This document shows, one piece after another, positions 36,869-45,537 of a stretch of DNA of 64,000 nucleotides. Position numbers and translations under genes: made by a program. The stretch spans positions 868,001 to 932,000 of the forward strand of contig CAVVZJ010000003.1 of assembly GCA_963752755.1 (NCBI GenBank), given 5' to 3'. This DNA comes from CAVVZJ01 sp963752755. GTDB lineage: Bacteria > Planctomycetota > Planctomycetia > Isosphaerales > Isosphaeraceae. The notes under the pieces are model-generated. The model saw nothing but the letters and a program-made list of their open reading frames with translations. It did no database searches and was not told where the DNA came from. Every line of letters begins with the position of its first letter. The stretch's first letter is position 1.

Positions 36869-37035
36869 GGGCAGGCGAACCTCAACCGCCGCGGGTAACT
36901 CGGCCCCCGACCCCGAAGGGAAACGGGAGGCCGGGACGAGTCGGCACGGCGGGGAACCAGAGAATTTGGCGGGACTGCGGATCTCGGATTAAGGGGGATG
37001 CGAACGCGATCCGGATTCTCGATTCCGCGATTCTG

Positions 37036-37221
37036 CTACCAGCTGGCTTTCTTGACGCCGGGGATCAGGCCCTTGCTGGCCAGGCTGCGGAAGCAGATCC
37101 GGCAGATGCCGAACTTGCGGTAGTAGGCGCGGGGACGGCCGCAGAGCGAGCAGCGGTTCCGGTGCTGGACCCGGAACTTCCGAGGCGTCTGCGACCTGAT
37201 CATCTGGGCTTTGGTGGACAT
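37036..37221 (-). CDS. rpsN: 30S ribosomal protein S14, zinc-binding type (uS14)
   Basis: A 61-residue short form of uS14. The zinc ribbon CSLCGRPRAYYRKFGICRIC has two CxxC pairs, and the C-terminus is GLIPGVKKASW. The zinc-type protein is intact and lies between rplE and rpsH as usual. The short form is typical of Gram-positive and planctomycete genomes. Confidence 0.95.
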   Translation of the reverse strand: MSTKAQMIRSQTPRKFRVQHRNRCSLCGRPRAYYRKFGICRICFRSLASKGLIPGVKKASW

Positions 37222-37287
37222 GGCGGGGTCGCCTTCCGGGGGCTCGGGCTTTCTGCGGTCCTGACGGGAGGATTCGGATCAAGGATT

Positions 37288-37318
37288 CAAGATTTCAAAT
37301 GACGGATCTGAAATCTTG
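37288..37318. repeat. Short perfect inverted repeat between rpsN and rplE
   Basis: CAAGATTTCA (37288-37297) and its exact reverse complement TGAAATCTTG (37309-37318) with an 11-base loop form a 10-bp hairpin in an AT-rich spacer just after the rplE stop. It could be an mRNA processing or attenuation signal. It has no poly-U tail on the transcribed (minus) strand. Confidence 0.65.
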
Positions 37319-37330
37319 ACCGTTGCTCTC

Positions 37331-37902
37331 TCACTTCTTGCCGCCGCGTTGCTGGGGCTGGCGGAAGGGCATGCCGAAGGAGCGGAGCAGCTCGCGGGCC
37401 TGGTCGTCGTTGTCGCTGGTGGTGACGACGGTGATGTCCATGCCCTGGGTGTGATGGATCTTGTCGGCGTCGATCTCGGGGAAGACGACCTGCTCGGCGA
37501 GGCCGAGGGTGTAGTTGCCGTGGCCGTCGAAGCTGTTGGGGTTGACGCCGCGGAAGTCGCGGATACGGGGCAGGGCGATCGAGATCAGGCGGTCGAGGAA
37601 CTCGTACATCCGCTTGCCGCGGAGCGTCACCTTGCAGCCGATGTCGTTGCCTTCGCGGAGCCGGAAGCCGCTGACGGAGACCTTGGCCTTGGTGATGACC
37701 GGCTTCTGGCCGGTGATCTTGCCGAGGCTATCGACGGCGGCGTCGAGCACGGCCTTGTCCTGGGTGGCGCGGCCGACGCCCATGTTGATGACGATCTTCT
37801 CCAGCTGGGGATCGCCATCTTGTTGGTGATCCCGAACTTCTCGTTGAGAGCCGGGGCGATCGTCTCGTCGTACTGGTCGAGCAAGCGGGCCATCGGGGTC
37901 AT
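37331..37902 (-). CDS. rplE: 50S ribosomal protein L5 (uL5), one frameshift
   Basis: uL5: MARLLDQYDETIAPALNEKF at the N-terminus in one frame, then QLEKIVINMGVGRATQDKAV and the rest to RSFGMPFRQPQQRGGKK in another. One C is missing from a C run at about 37807. The start is ATG 37902 (MTPMARLL) or 37893. L5 binds 5S rRNA and forms an intersubunit bridge. The restored length of about 190 residues is normal. Confidence 0.92.
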
Positions 37903-38033
37903 CCTTCGGGCGCTCGGGACCTTCCCGTGACAGCGGGTCGGCGGCGCCGGTGATTGCGGAAAGAAAAAGGCCGGTTCGAGCGAGGACGGATCCGATCAGG
38001 GTCGCTTGGCGGGCTGCGGTGAACGCTGGGCCT

Positions 38034-38379
38034 TCATTGCGTGGTTCGGCCTTGGCCGGGCCGATCACACCGAGCGAGGCGCCGGTGACCTTGCAGTAGC
38101 GTTCCTTGCGGCCGTCGGCCGTGAAGCGGGTGCCGACCCGGACGCCGCGGCCGGCCTGCGGGCAGTAGAGCAGGACGTTCGAGACGTCGATCGGCATCTC
38201 CTTGGAGAGCCGGCCGCCTTGCTGGTTCTGCTGCTGGGCTTCATGTGCTTGTAGACCCGGTTGACCCCCTCGACGACGATCTTGTTCTTCTCGGGCAGGA
38301 CCCGGAGCACCTTGCGGGGCTCGGGCCCCTTGTCGTCGCCGGTGATCACCACGACCTGGTCGTCTTTACGGATAAGCAT
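38034..38379 (-). CDS. rplX: 50S ribosomal protein L24 (uL24), frameshifted
   Basis: uL24 with the KOW motif at the N-terminus: MLIRKDDQVVVITGDDKGPE and VEGVNRVYKHMKPS. The frame then shifts (one C missing at about 38238) to MPIDVSNVLLYCPQAGRGVR and YCKVTGASLGVIGPAKA. That frame has no stop before rplE, so a second error is likely near the C-terminus. I end it at TGA 38034, which is uncertain. L24 is an early assembly protein near the tunnel exit. Confidence 0.82.
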
Positions 38380-38439
38380 AGCTAAGAGGTCCAGAATTCG
38401 GCTGACCGAGTCGGAGGAAGTCGGGCCGTTTTGCGGCGG

Positions 38440-38820
38440 TCAGACGACCTCGGCCGCCAGGCTGATGATCTTCATGAACTGGCGGTCGCGCAGCTCGCGG
38501 GCGATGGCGCCGAAGATGCGGGTGCCGCGGGGGTTGTTTTCCTTGTCGATCAGGACGACGGCGTTGCGGTCGAACTTGACGTAGGAGCCGTCGGGCCGTC
38601 GGGTCTGGTTGCGGGTCCGGACGATGACGCAGCGGACCACGTCGCCGGCCTTGACGTCGCCGCCGGGGTTGGCCTTCTTGACGCTGGCGATGATGATGTC
38701 GCCGACGCCGGCGGTCCGCCGCTTGTAGCGCGAGGCGCTGCCGCCGAGGACCTTGATGCACATGACTTCCTTGGCCCCGGTGTTGTCGGCCACGTCGAGC
38801 CGGGTCTGCATCTGGATCAT
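38440..38820 (-). CDS. rplN: 50S ribosomal protein L14 (uL14)
   Basis: A 126-residue uL14, intact: MIQMQTRLDVADNTGAKEVM, the conserved YKRRTAGVGDIIIASVKKA and the C-terminal RELRDRQFMKIISLAAEVV. It forms part of an intersubunit bridge and the docking site of ribosome-silencing factors. The gap to rpsQ (38821-39049) is 229 bases without a gene. Confidence 0.96.
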   Translation of the reverse strand: MIQMQTRLDVADNTGAKEVMCIKVLGGSASRYKRRTAGVGDIIIASVKKANPGGDVKAGDVVRCVIVRTRNQTRRPDGSYVKFDRNAVVLIDKENNPRGTRIFGAIARELRDRQFMKIISLAAEVV

Positions 38821-39049
38821 GGGATCACCGTTCTGCTACACATCGTCCGCGCCGCCGGGCCGGGGCCGTCGGTCGAGCCGGTCGTCTGTCGGTTCGGGTT
38901 CGGGATGTCGTCGGTTCCGCGGATCGGGGCAGGCCCGAGTCTGACGGCCCGCCCGCGTTCGCAACGGCGGGGCGAGCCCAATAGTTTGGCAAGTCGCGTC
39001 GCTTTCCGCAAGATCGGCTTGTGCCGAATCTTCCGGGCGATCTGGTTGG

Positions 39050-39441
39050 CTCAGCCCTGCTCGGCGGGCGGCGGCTCGCTCTCGCCTTCACTTTCACTGG
39101 CGCTGGTGGCGGCGATCCGGGCGGCCTCGGCCTCGGCGGCCAGGGCCTGCTGGGCACCCTGGCGGACGATCCGGACGATCCGCCAGCGCTTGAGCTTGGA
39201 GAGCGGGCCGGGTCTCCATGATCTCGACGATGTCGCCGACGTGCGAGGCGTTGTCCTCGTCGTGGGCGTGGCAGACGGTCCGGCGCTTCTGGAACTTGCC
39301 GTACTTGGGGTGCGGCACCAGGCGCTCGATCTCGACCCGGCGGGTCTTGTTCATCTTGTCGGAGGTGACGACCCCGATCTCCGTCTTGCGGCGGGCGCGG
39401 GCCGGGGCGTCGGGGTTCGTGCTGGGGCTGGCTTGGCTCAT
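39050..39441 (-). CDS. rpsQ: 30S ribosomal protein S17 (uS17), one frameshift, C-terminal extension
   Basis: uS17: RRKTEIGVVTSDKMNKTRRV, then YGKFQKRRTVCHAHDEDNAS, GDIVEIMETR. The frame shifts at about 39210 (one C too many) to PLSKLKRWRIVRIVRQGAQQ. About 30 extra Ala/Glu-rich residues follow (EAARIAATSASESEGESEPP), ending PPPAEQG. The N-terminal leader and this tail make it longer than the usual 85 residues. S17 binds 16S rRNA helix 11. Confidence 0.9.
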
Positions 39442-39447
39442 CGGGGG

Positions 39448-39750
39448 TCAACCGTCTTTGGATGGAGGGTTCGGTTCGGGTTCGACGCGGGCGTCTGGGA
39501 GGCGACGACGCGGAGTGGTCCGGCCAGGATCACGGGGCCGTGGCGGTCGGTTCCGCGGCTCGATCTCGCGCTGGCGGAGGATCGTCTTGATCCGGGCGAT
39601 CTCGCGCTTGGCCTTGATGATCTCGCTGGGGGCTTCGAGCCGCTCGGTCTCGCTCTGGAGCCGGAGGCGGAACAGGTTTTCCTGCGTTTCCTTCAGCGGC
39701 AGCTCGAGCTGCTGGTCGTCCATCTCGCGGAGGGCGGCGGGCTTGCTCAT
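39448..39750 (-). CDS. rpmC: 50S ribosomal protein L29 (uL29) with Pro/Arg-rich extension
   Basis: A 100-residue protein, start at ATG 39750 (MSKPAALREMDDQQLELPLK). The L29 core of two helices (ENLFRLRLQSETERLEAPSE, IIKAKREIARIKTILRQREI) is complete at residue 65. About 35 further residues are Pro/Arg-rich (EPRNRPPRPRDPGRTTPRRR). A frameshift could have created this tail, but there is no sign of a lost stop. It ends 6 bases before rpsQ. Confidence 0.85.
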   Translation of the reverse strand: MSKPAALREMDDQQLELPLKETQENLFRLRLQSETERLEAPSEIIKAKREIARIKTILRQREIEPRNRPPRPRDPGRTTPRRRLPDARVEPEPNPPSKDG

Positions 39751-39838
39751 CGGATCAGTCCAGTGCAACGAAGGCCGGGGGCTTTGGCGAAGGGTCGCGA
39801 CCGCGGCGGCCTTGGGGTTCTCGGGTCGTCCGGTCCGG

Positions 39839-40250
39839 TCAGATGGTAGGCCGTCGGGTGACGAACCGGCAGGTGACCGGCAGCTTGTGGGCCAGGCGGG
39901 CGAAGGTGGCCCGGGCCTGCTCCTCGGTCACGCCGGCCAGCTCGTACAGGATCGTGCCGGGCTTGACGACGGCGGCCCAGTACTCGACCTCGCCCTTGCC
40001 CTTGCCCATTCGGGTTTCGGCCGGGATCGAGGTCACGCTCTTGTGGGGGAAGATGCGGATGTAGAGCTTGCCGCCGCCCTTGACCGACTGGCTGGCCACG
40101 ATCCGGCCGGCCTCGATGGTCTCGGCGCTGATCTTGCCGGCCTCCAGGGCTTGGATGCCGAACTCGCCGAAGGCGACGTAGTTGCCCCGGGTGGCATTGC
40201 CTCTTATGCGGCCTTTCTGGCATTTTCCGGAACTTGACCCGCTTGGGCAT
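39839..40250 (-). CDS. rplP: 50S ribosomal protein L16 (uL16), one frameshift
   Basis: uL16: the start MPKRVKFRKM, then after a one-base insertion (C, about 40220) QKGRIRGNATRGNYVAFGEF in the other frame, then FPHKSVTSIPAETRMGKGKG and the tail ARLAHKLPVTCRFVTRRPTI. L16 organises the aminoacyl-tRNA site and is essential for the peptidyl-transferase centre. The restored length of 137 is normal. Confidence 0.9.
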
Positions 40251-40368
40251 CATGGCCATCGGCAGGGCACCTCCGTCTTGTCTTCAAATCGAAGCCGCCC
40301 GGGGCCCACCCGGGCGGCTTTGGCTCTTGGAGTCGAAATCGCGATGATCGCTGGAGTCGGTCGGCCAC

Positions 40369-41072
40369 TCAGCCCCGCTTCCCTCGGGGGCGCTTGGGAC
40401 GCTTCGTCGGGGCGCCGCCGGGCGGTAGCTCCTCGACGGCGTCGCCCTTGAGGTAGTCGCCCTGGTTGACCCAGACCTTGACCCCGATGTGGCCCTGGGC
40501 CGTCTTGGCCTCGGCGAAGCCGTAGTCGATCTTGGCCCGGAGCGTCGAGAGCGGGATCGAGCCGAGCGCGCCGCCTTCCGTACGCGACATCTCGGAGCCG
40601 CCGAGCCGGCCGGAGAGCAGGATCTTCACCCCCTTGGCGCCGCCGTCCATCGTCTGCTCCAGCGACCGCTTGATCGTCCGGCGGAAGCTCGAGCGCTTCT
40701 GGAGCTGCTCGGCGATGTCCTCGGTGATGAGCTGGGCGTCGATCTCGGGGCGGGTGACTTCCTGGATCTTGATCTCGATCCGGCGGCCGGTGAGGTTCTG
40801 AAGCTCCTCCTGGAGCTTCTCGACCTCCGGCCCCGCTTGCCGATGATCACGCCCGGCCGCGCCGTGAAGAGGAGCACGGTCACGGCGTCGCGGGTCCGCT
40901 CGATCTCGATCTTGGGGATGCCGGCGAAGCCGTACTTCTTCTTGATGAACTTGCGGATCTTGAAATCCTCGACCAGCAGGTCGTTGAACTCGTGCTTGGA
41001 GGCGTACCAGCGGCTCCGCCAGTCCTCCATGACGCCGACCCGGAAGCCGGTCGGCCTGACTTTCTGACCCAT
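40369..41072 (-). CDS. rpsC: 30S ribosomal protein S3 (uS3), one frameshift
   Basis: uS3: MGQKVRPTGFRVGVMEDWRS, with the KH-domain GxxG region GVIIGKRG, where the frame breaks (a G missing from a G run at about 40835). The second half, including AKGVKILLSGRLGGSEMSRT and QGHIGVKVWVNQGDYLKGD, is in the other frame. The C-terminal tail is basic and Pro-rich (GGAPTKRPKRPRGKRG). S3 binds mRNA at the entry channel. The restored length is about 234. Confidence 0.92.
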
Positions 41073-41118
41073 GGCGTCGGCATCCCTCGGGGGGTCGCCC
41101 CGGCTTGCAGTGCTCGGA

Positions 41119-41535
41119 TTACTCTTCGTTGTGGTCGTGGTCGTGATCGTGCGCCGCAGCTTCGGGGCCGGCGAGGACGGTTTCCAGGTCGGCCAGGCCG
41201 ATGGTGATGTGGGCGAACCGGCGGCGGATCATGTACGCCATGCCGCGGGCCCGGGGCATCAGCCGCTTGAACATCGGGCCGCCGTCGCCGCGGGCGTCGG
41301 CGACGATCAGGTCGCCCACGTTGCGGACGCCGCGGTCCTCGGCGTTGGCCATGGCGCTCTTGAGCACCTGCTCGATCATCCGCGCCCCGCGGTGCGGCAT
41401 GAACTTGAGGATGTCCAGCGCATCGTCGGCGTACTTGCCGCGGATCAGGTTGAGCAAGGGCTGCAGCTTCCGCACCGAGATCCGGGCGAAGCGGTGCGAC
41501 GCCTTGTACGGGTAGGGGGATTGCGTCGTGGCCAT
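41119..41535 (-). CDS. rplV: 50S ribosomal protein L22 (uL22) with His/Asp-rich tail
   Basis: A 138-residue uL22, intact: ASHRFARISVRKLQPLLNLI, and the tunnel-lining loop MFKRLMPRARGMAYMIRRRF. The last ten residues are HDHDHDHNEE, an unusual metal-binding-looking tail not found in most bacteria. It could chelate zinc or nickel, by inference only. L22 lines the exit tunnel, where macrolides act. Confidence 0.94.
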   Translation of the reverse strand: MATTQSPYPYKASHRFARISVRKLQPLLNLIRGKYADDALDILKFMPHRGARMIEQVLKSAMANAEDRGVRNVGDLIVADARGDGGPMFKRLMPRARGMAYMIRRRFAHITIGLADLETVLAGPEAAAHDHDHDHNEE

Positions 41536-41548
41536 GATCGCCTCAAAG

Positions 41549-41666
41549 AGTCATTGGTCATTAGTCATTAGCCATCGGTCACGGGTCATTGGTCATGTCA
41601 GGTTCGATCTGATCGGGAGGCTCCGGCCCCCACGACCAATGACGAAGGACTCATGACTCATGACTC
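41549..41666. repeat. GTCATTG array forming a hairpin between rplV and rpsS
   Basis: GTCATTGGTCATTAGTCATT at 41550-41569 and further GTCAT units to 41598 are inverse to GACCAATGACGAAGGACTCA and following (41633-41666). This is the AT-richer member of the GTCAC/T array family also found at 28163 and 29283. It lies directly after the rpsS stop and before rplV. Confidence 0.75.
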
Positions 41667-41948
41667 TTACTTCCTACCGCCCTTGCCGCCCTTGCCGCCG
41701 TGGCCGCGGAAGGTCCGGGTCGGGGCGAACTCGCCGAGCTTGTGCCCGACCATGTCCTCGGTCACGTACAGCTTGATGAAGGTCTTGCCGTTGTGGATCG
41801 CGAAGTTCTTGCCGATGAACTCCGGCACGATCGTGCAGGCCCGCGCCCAGGTCTTGATCGGCTCGCGGACGCCGACGGCCTCGGACTTCTCGACCTTCTC
41901 GAGCAGCCGCTCGTCGACGTAGGGGCCTTTCTTCAGCGAACGTCCCAT
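41667..41948 (-). CDS. rpsS: 30S ribosomal protein S19 (uS19)
   Basis: A 93-residue uS19, intact: MGRSLKKGPYVDERLLEKVE, then KTFIKLYVTEDMVGHKLGEF and the tail APTRTFRGHGGKGGKGGRK. It contacts S13 in the head of the small subunit near the A site. It is followed by a hairpin spacer before rplV. Confidence 0.96.
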   Translation of the reverse strand: MGRSLKKGPYVDERLLEKVEKSEAVGVREPIKTWARACTIVPEFIGKNFAIHNGKTFIKLYVTEDMVGHKLGEFAPTRTFRGHGGKGGKGGRK

Positions 41949-42042
41949 GGCGAAATCGTGTCCCGGGGATCGGGGGAAAGAGTCGTGCCTGCGTCCGGTG
42001 TGCAGATCAACGATGCGACGGCCAGCGAACCGGCGGCCGCGT

Positions 42043-42904
42043 TCAGATCTTCAACTGGCCATACCGCACGCTCTTGCGGCGCCGGATGATGGCCTTGTTC
42101 GACGGCTTGCGGGGCTTGCGGGTCTTGCCGCCCTTGGCCGGCTTGCCGGTCGGCGAGCAGGGGTGGCGACCGCCGGAGGTCCGGCCCTCGCCGCCGCCCA
42201 TCGGGTGGTCGACGGGGTTCATCGCCACGCCGCGGACGTGCGGCCGGCGGCCGAGCCAGCGGGAGCGGCCGGCCTTGCCCAGCCGGATGTTCATGTGGTC
42301 GGCGTTGCCGACGGCCCCGATCGTGGCCCGGCAGGCCGCCGGCACGCGGCGGACCTCGCCGGAGGGCAAGGTGAGCTGCGCCCAGTTCGCCTCGCGGGCG
42401 GTCAGGGTCGCCGAGACGCCCGCCGAGCGGCAGATCTTGGCGCCGCCGCCGGGCTGCATCTCGACGTTGTGGATCTGCATGCCGGTCGGGATCCGCGACA
42501 AGGGCAGGCAGTTGCCGACCTTCGGCTCGGCGTCCGGGCCGCTGCTGACGACCATGCCGGCCTTCAGGCCGTCGGGCGCGATGATGTAGCGCTTGTCGCC
42601 GTCCTCGTACTGGATCAAGGCGATCCGGGCCGAGCGGTTCGGGTCGTACTCGATGTGGGTGACGTTGGCCACCTGGCCGTCGCGGTCGTTGCGCTTCCAG
42701 TCGATGACGGCGGTACATCCGCTTGTGGCCGCCGCCGCGGTGCCGGGCGGTGATGAACCCCTGGTTGTTCCGGCCGCCCTTCTTCTTCAGCGGCTCGGTC
42801 AGGCTCTTCTCGGGCTTCTTGTTCTTGTCGGTCAGCTCGGAGAAGTCGCTGACCGACGCGTTGCGGCGCCCGGGGCTGGTCGGCTTGTAAACGCGGATAC
42901 CCAT
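42043..42904 (-). CDS. rplB: 50S ribosomal protein L2 (uL2), one frameshift
   Basis: uL2: MGIRVYKPTSPGRRNASVSD, then GGRNNQGFITARHRGGGHKR. A single extra base at about 42710 (after HKRMYR) shifts to the frame with VANVTHIEYDPNRSARIALI. The peptidyl-transferase region MNPVDHPMGGGEGRTSGGRH includes the functionally important His. It ends RRKSVRYGQLKI. The restored length of about 286 residues is normal. Confidence 0.93.
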
Positions 42905-42975
42905 GATTCGATCCGTTTCCCTTCCCCTCCGCGACGGCCCAGGCCGTCCGGGCCTGGCCATCCTAGCGGCCGGGA

Positions 42976-43302
42976 TCAATAGAAATCAATCCGGTGTTCC
43001 GGGTCGAGCTTGACGATGGCCTTCTTCCAGTTGCGCATCCGGCCGACCTTCAGCCGGTAGCGGCGGATCTTGCCGCGGCGGTTCTGGGTGCGGACGTCGG
43101 CGACCTTGACGTTGAACAGGGCCTCGATGGCCTCCTTGATCTCGGTCTTGGTCGCCAGCGGGCTGACCTCGAACGTGTAGGCGTTGTGCCGCTCCGACAG
43201 GTGGGTGGCCTTCTCGGTGATCAAGGGGCGGAGCACCACCTGGTAGGGCTCCAGCTTCGGGCCGGGCCGCTGGTACTGCGGCGGTCGGCGGAGGGTGACC
43301 AT
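42976..43302 (-). CDS. rplW: 50S ribosomal protein L23 (uL23)
   Basis: A 108-residue uL23, intact: YQVVLRPLITEKATHLSERH, VSPLATKTEIKEAIEALFNV and KVADVRTQNRRGKIRRYRLK. It forms the tunnel exit site that binds trigger factor and the signal recognition particle. It lies between rplB and rplD as usual. Confidence 0.95.
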   Translation of the reverse strand: MVTLRRPPQYQRPGPKLEPYQVVLRPLITEKATHLSERHNAYTFEVSPLATKTEIKEAIEALFNVKVADVRTQNRRGKIRRYRLKVGRMRNWKKAIVKLDPEHRIDFY

Positions 43303-43348
43303 CGGCGGGTCCTTTCGGCGTTAGTTCTCGGTGAATTCCCCGTCCGAC

Positions 43349-44100
43349 TCAGGCCGACGCGGCCTCGGGCTCCGGTCGGTGGCGGGCGGGCTGCTGGACC
43401 CGCTCCTTCAAGGCGGCCAGCGCCTCGGGGGTGAGCACCAGGTAGCGCTGCTTGAGGACGTCGTAGGTGTTGAACTCGGCCACCGGGGCGACCATCACGC
43501 CCTCGATGTTGCGGGCGCTGCGGTAGAGCGCCTTGTCCTGGCTCGGGCAGGCCGATCAGCAAGGTACCGCTCTCGAGCGTCCGCTTGCGGGCGGCGGCCT
43601 TGGTCTCGCCCTCGACCGGCTGGGCCTCGGCGTCGGAGAGGTCCGGCCGGCGGATGGCGCGGAGGACCGCGGCGACGGCCTTGGTCTGGGGCTTGCCGTC
43701 GGCCGGGGCGGAAAGTCCCTGGATCACGACCGCCTGGTTGTCCTGGAACTTCGAGAGGATCGCCATCCGGATCGCGGCCCGCACAGCCTTCTTGGGCAAG
43801 GCGTAGCGGTAGTCGCGGTTGCGGCGGGCGAAGGCCATGCCGCCGCCGACCCGCTTGTTGGTCCGCTTGGCGCCCATCCGGGCGTTGCCGGTCCCTTTCT
43901 GGCGGTACATCTTCTTGCCCGAGCCGGCCACGTCGGCGCGGCCGCGGGTGTTGACGGTGCCGACCCGGCGGTTGGCCAGGTGCATCAGCACGACGTCATG
44001 AAGCAGCTGCTTGTTGATCGTCGCCGCCGAAGTCGGCCGGGTCGATCGTCTCGTCGCCGACCTTCTCGCCGGCCTGGTTGTAAACGGGAATGGTCACCAT
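43349..44100 (-). CDS. rplD: 50S ribosomal protein L4 (uL4), two frameshifts
   Basis: uL4: MVTIPVYNQAGEKVGDETID, then (after an extra base at about 44030) INKQLLHDVVLMHLANRRVG, then KMYRQKGTGNARMGAKRTNK. After a further one-base shift at about 43543 comes DKALYRSARNIEGVMVAPVA to the C-terminus. L4 forms part of the exit-tunnel constriction. The restored length of about 250 includes an extension (AEAQPVEGETKAAARKRTLE) in the middle. Confidence 0.9.
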
Positions 44101-44105
44101 GGCTC

Positions 44106-44744
44106 TCACCCCACCTTGTTCGTCTGCCGGATGACCAGGAACCCGCCGTTCGGGCCGGGCACGGCGCCTCGGATCAGAAGCAGGTTGTTGGCCGGGTCGA
44201 TCTTCACGACCTGGAGGTTCTTGACCGTGACCCGATCGACGCCGAACTGGCCCGGCTTGCGGATTCCCTTGCGGGTCCGGGCCGGGTCGGCGGAGGGGCC
44301 GGACGAGCCCGGGTGCCGGTGCATCCGCTTGACGCCGTGCGTGGCCCGCAGGCCGCGGAAGCCGTGCCGCTTCATCACGCCCGAGAAGCCGCGCCCCTTG
44401 CTCGTGCCGGTCACATCGACGCTGGCGATCTCGTTGAAGACCTCGACGGTGAGCGTCTGGCCCTCGGTCACGCCGTCCACCGGCTCGTTCTGGCGGATCT
44501 CGCGGACGAACCGCTTGGGCTCGGCGTCCACCTTGCGGGCGTGGCCCCGCTCGGCCTGGGTGGCCGACTTGCGCTTCTTGTCGGCGAAGCCGAGCTGCAG
44601 GGCGCTGTAGCCGTCGCGCTCCGCCGTGCGGACCTGCAGCACCGTGCAGGGGCCGCACTCCAGGACGGTCACCGGCACGACCGTGCCGTCCTCCTGGTAG
44701 ATCTGGGTCATGCCGACTTTGCGGCCGAGCAATCCGACGTTCAT
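44106..44744 (-). CDS. rplC: 50S ribosomal protein L3 (uL3)
   Basis: A 212-residue uL3, intact. The ATG at 44744 (MNVGLLGRKVGMTQIYQEDG) matches the family start. GTSKGRGFSGVMKRHGFRGL and TRKGIRKPGQFGVDRVTVKN surround the loop that reaches the peptidyl-transferase centre. It lies between rpsJ and rplD. Confidence 0.96.
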   Translation of the reverse strand: MNVGLLGRKVGMTQIYQEDGTVVPVTVLECGPCTVLQVRTAERDGYSALQLGFADKKRKSATQAERGHARKVDAEPKRFVREIRQNEPVDGVTEGQTLTVEVFNEIASVDVTGTSKGRGFSGVMKRHGFRGLRATHGVKRMHRHPGSSGPSADPARTRKGIRKPGQFGVDRVTVKNLQVVKIDPANNLLLIRGAVPGPNGGFLVIRQTNKVG

Positions 44745-44986
44745 GTTGGCTTCCTCTCCCGATAGGCCGTGGCCTCTGGCGTGGCGAGGTCGAGAGACAC
44801 CCTCGGCCGGGCTTCGGGGGCCGCGTCCAACGCGGTCGCACGGTCCCGGCACCGACACGGGCAACCCGCCCTCAAACCCGGCTCGGGGAGAGCCGGACGG
44901 GGCGGGCCCGGAGGTCGGCCTTGCGGGTCAGGTCGTGCTGCGGTTCGTGGTGGTGGCAGGATGAGGGGTCGTGCGATCGTCGGCCG

Positions 44987-45319
44987 TCAGCCCCCGGAGG
45001 GGCCCGCCTTGATCTTGATGTCCACGCCCGCCGGCAGGCTCAGCTTGTTCAGGGCGTCAATCGTCTTGTTGGTCGGCTGCACGATGTCGATGAGCCGCTT
45101 GTGGGTGCGGATCTCGAACTGCTCCCGCGACTTCTTGTCGATGTGCGGGCTGCGGAGCACCGTGTACCGCTCGATTCGGGTCGGCAGCGGGATCGGTCCG
45201 TGGACGATCGCCTCGGTCCGCTTGGCCGTATCGACGATCTCCTTGGCCGACTGATCGAGGATGGTATGGTCGTAAGCCTCCATCCGGATGCGAATGCGTT
45301 CGTTGCTGATGCCCGCCAC
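44987..45319 (-). CDS. rpsJ: 30S ribosomal protein S10 (uS10)
   Basis: First gene of the S10 operon. A 110-residue uS10: RIRIRMEAYDHTILDQSAKE, then AIVHGPIPLPTRIERYTVLR and SREQFEIRTHKRLIDIVQPT. I prefer the GTG at 45319 (VAGISNER), preceded by GGAAGGG and AAGG, because its length is normal. The longer frame from the GTG at 45367 would add 16 residues that homologues lack. S10 also serves in Nus-factor antitermination. Confidence 0.94.
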   Translation of the reverse strand: MAGISNERIRIRMEAYDHTILDQSAKEIVDTAKRTEAIVHGPIPLPTRIERYTVLRSPHIDKKSREQFEIRTHKRLIDIVQPTNKTIDALNKLSLPAGVDIKIKAGPSGG

Positions 45320-45399
45320 GCCTTTATATCCCTTCCAAGCGATTCTGACGCCTTCCGGGGACGTCACCTGTCCTGTTCCCCAACCACGGGGAAAGTAAG

Positions 45400-45428
45400 A
45401 GTGTACCGACGCGCCCCGGGCCGGTCAA
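45400..45428 (-). promoter_or_regulatory. Sigma70-like promoter of the S10 ribosomal operon
   Basis: On the minus strand TTGACC (45423-45428) is separated by exactly 17 bases from TACACT (45400-45405), close to the consensus -35 and -10. It lies about 80 bases upstream of the chosen rpsJ start, leaving a short leader. No other good promoter is seen between rpsJ and rplQ. Confidence 0.7.
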
Positions 45429-45537
45429 TCCATTCTTCTCGAATTTTTCCGAATCACCGACCGATCATGCGAGCCGAACCATCGCGGGGGCGTGGGCCGC
45501 CGGGCCTCCTCGGCCCGGCGGGTGGTGGCTCCGGCTC

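Noticed and set aside
27678..45319. Programmed ribosomal frameshifting in ribosomal genes
   Set aside because: The breaks occur at many different sequences in many genes, without a shared slippery heptamer or downstream structure. Sequencing or assembly error is much more likely.
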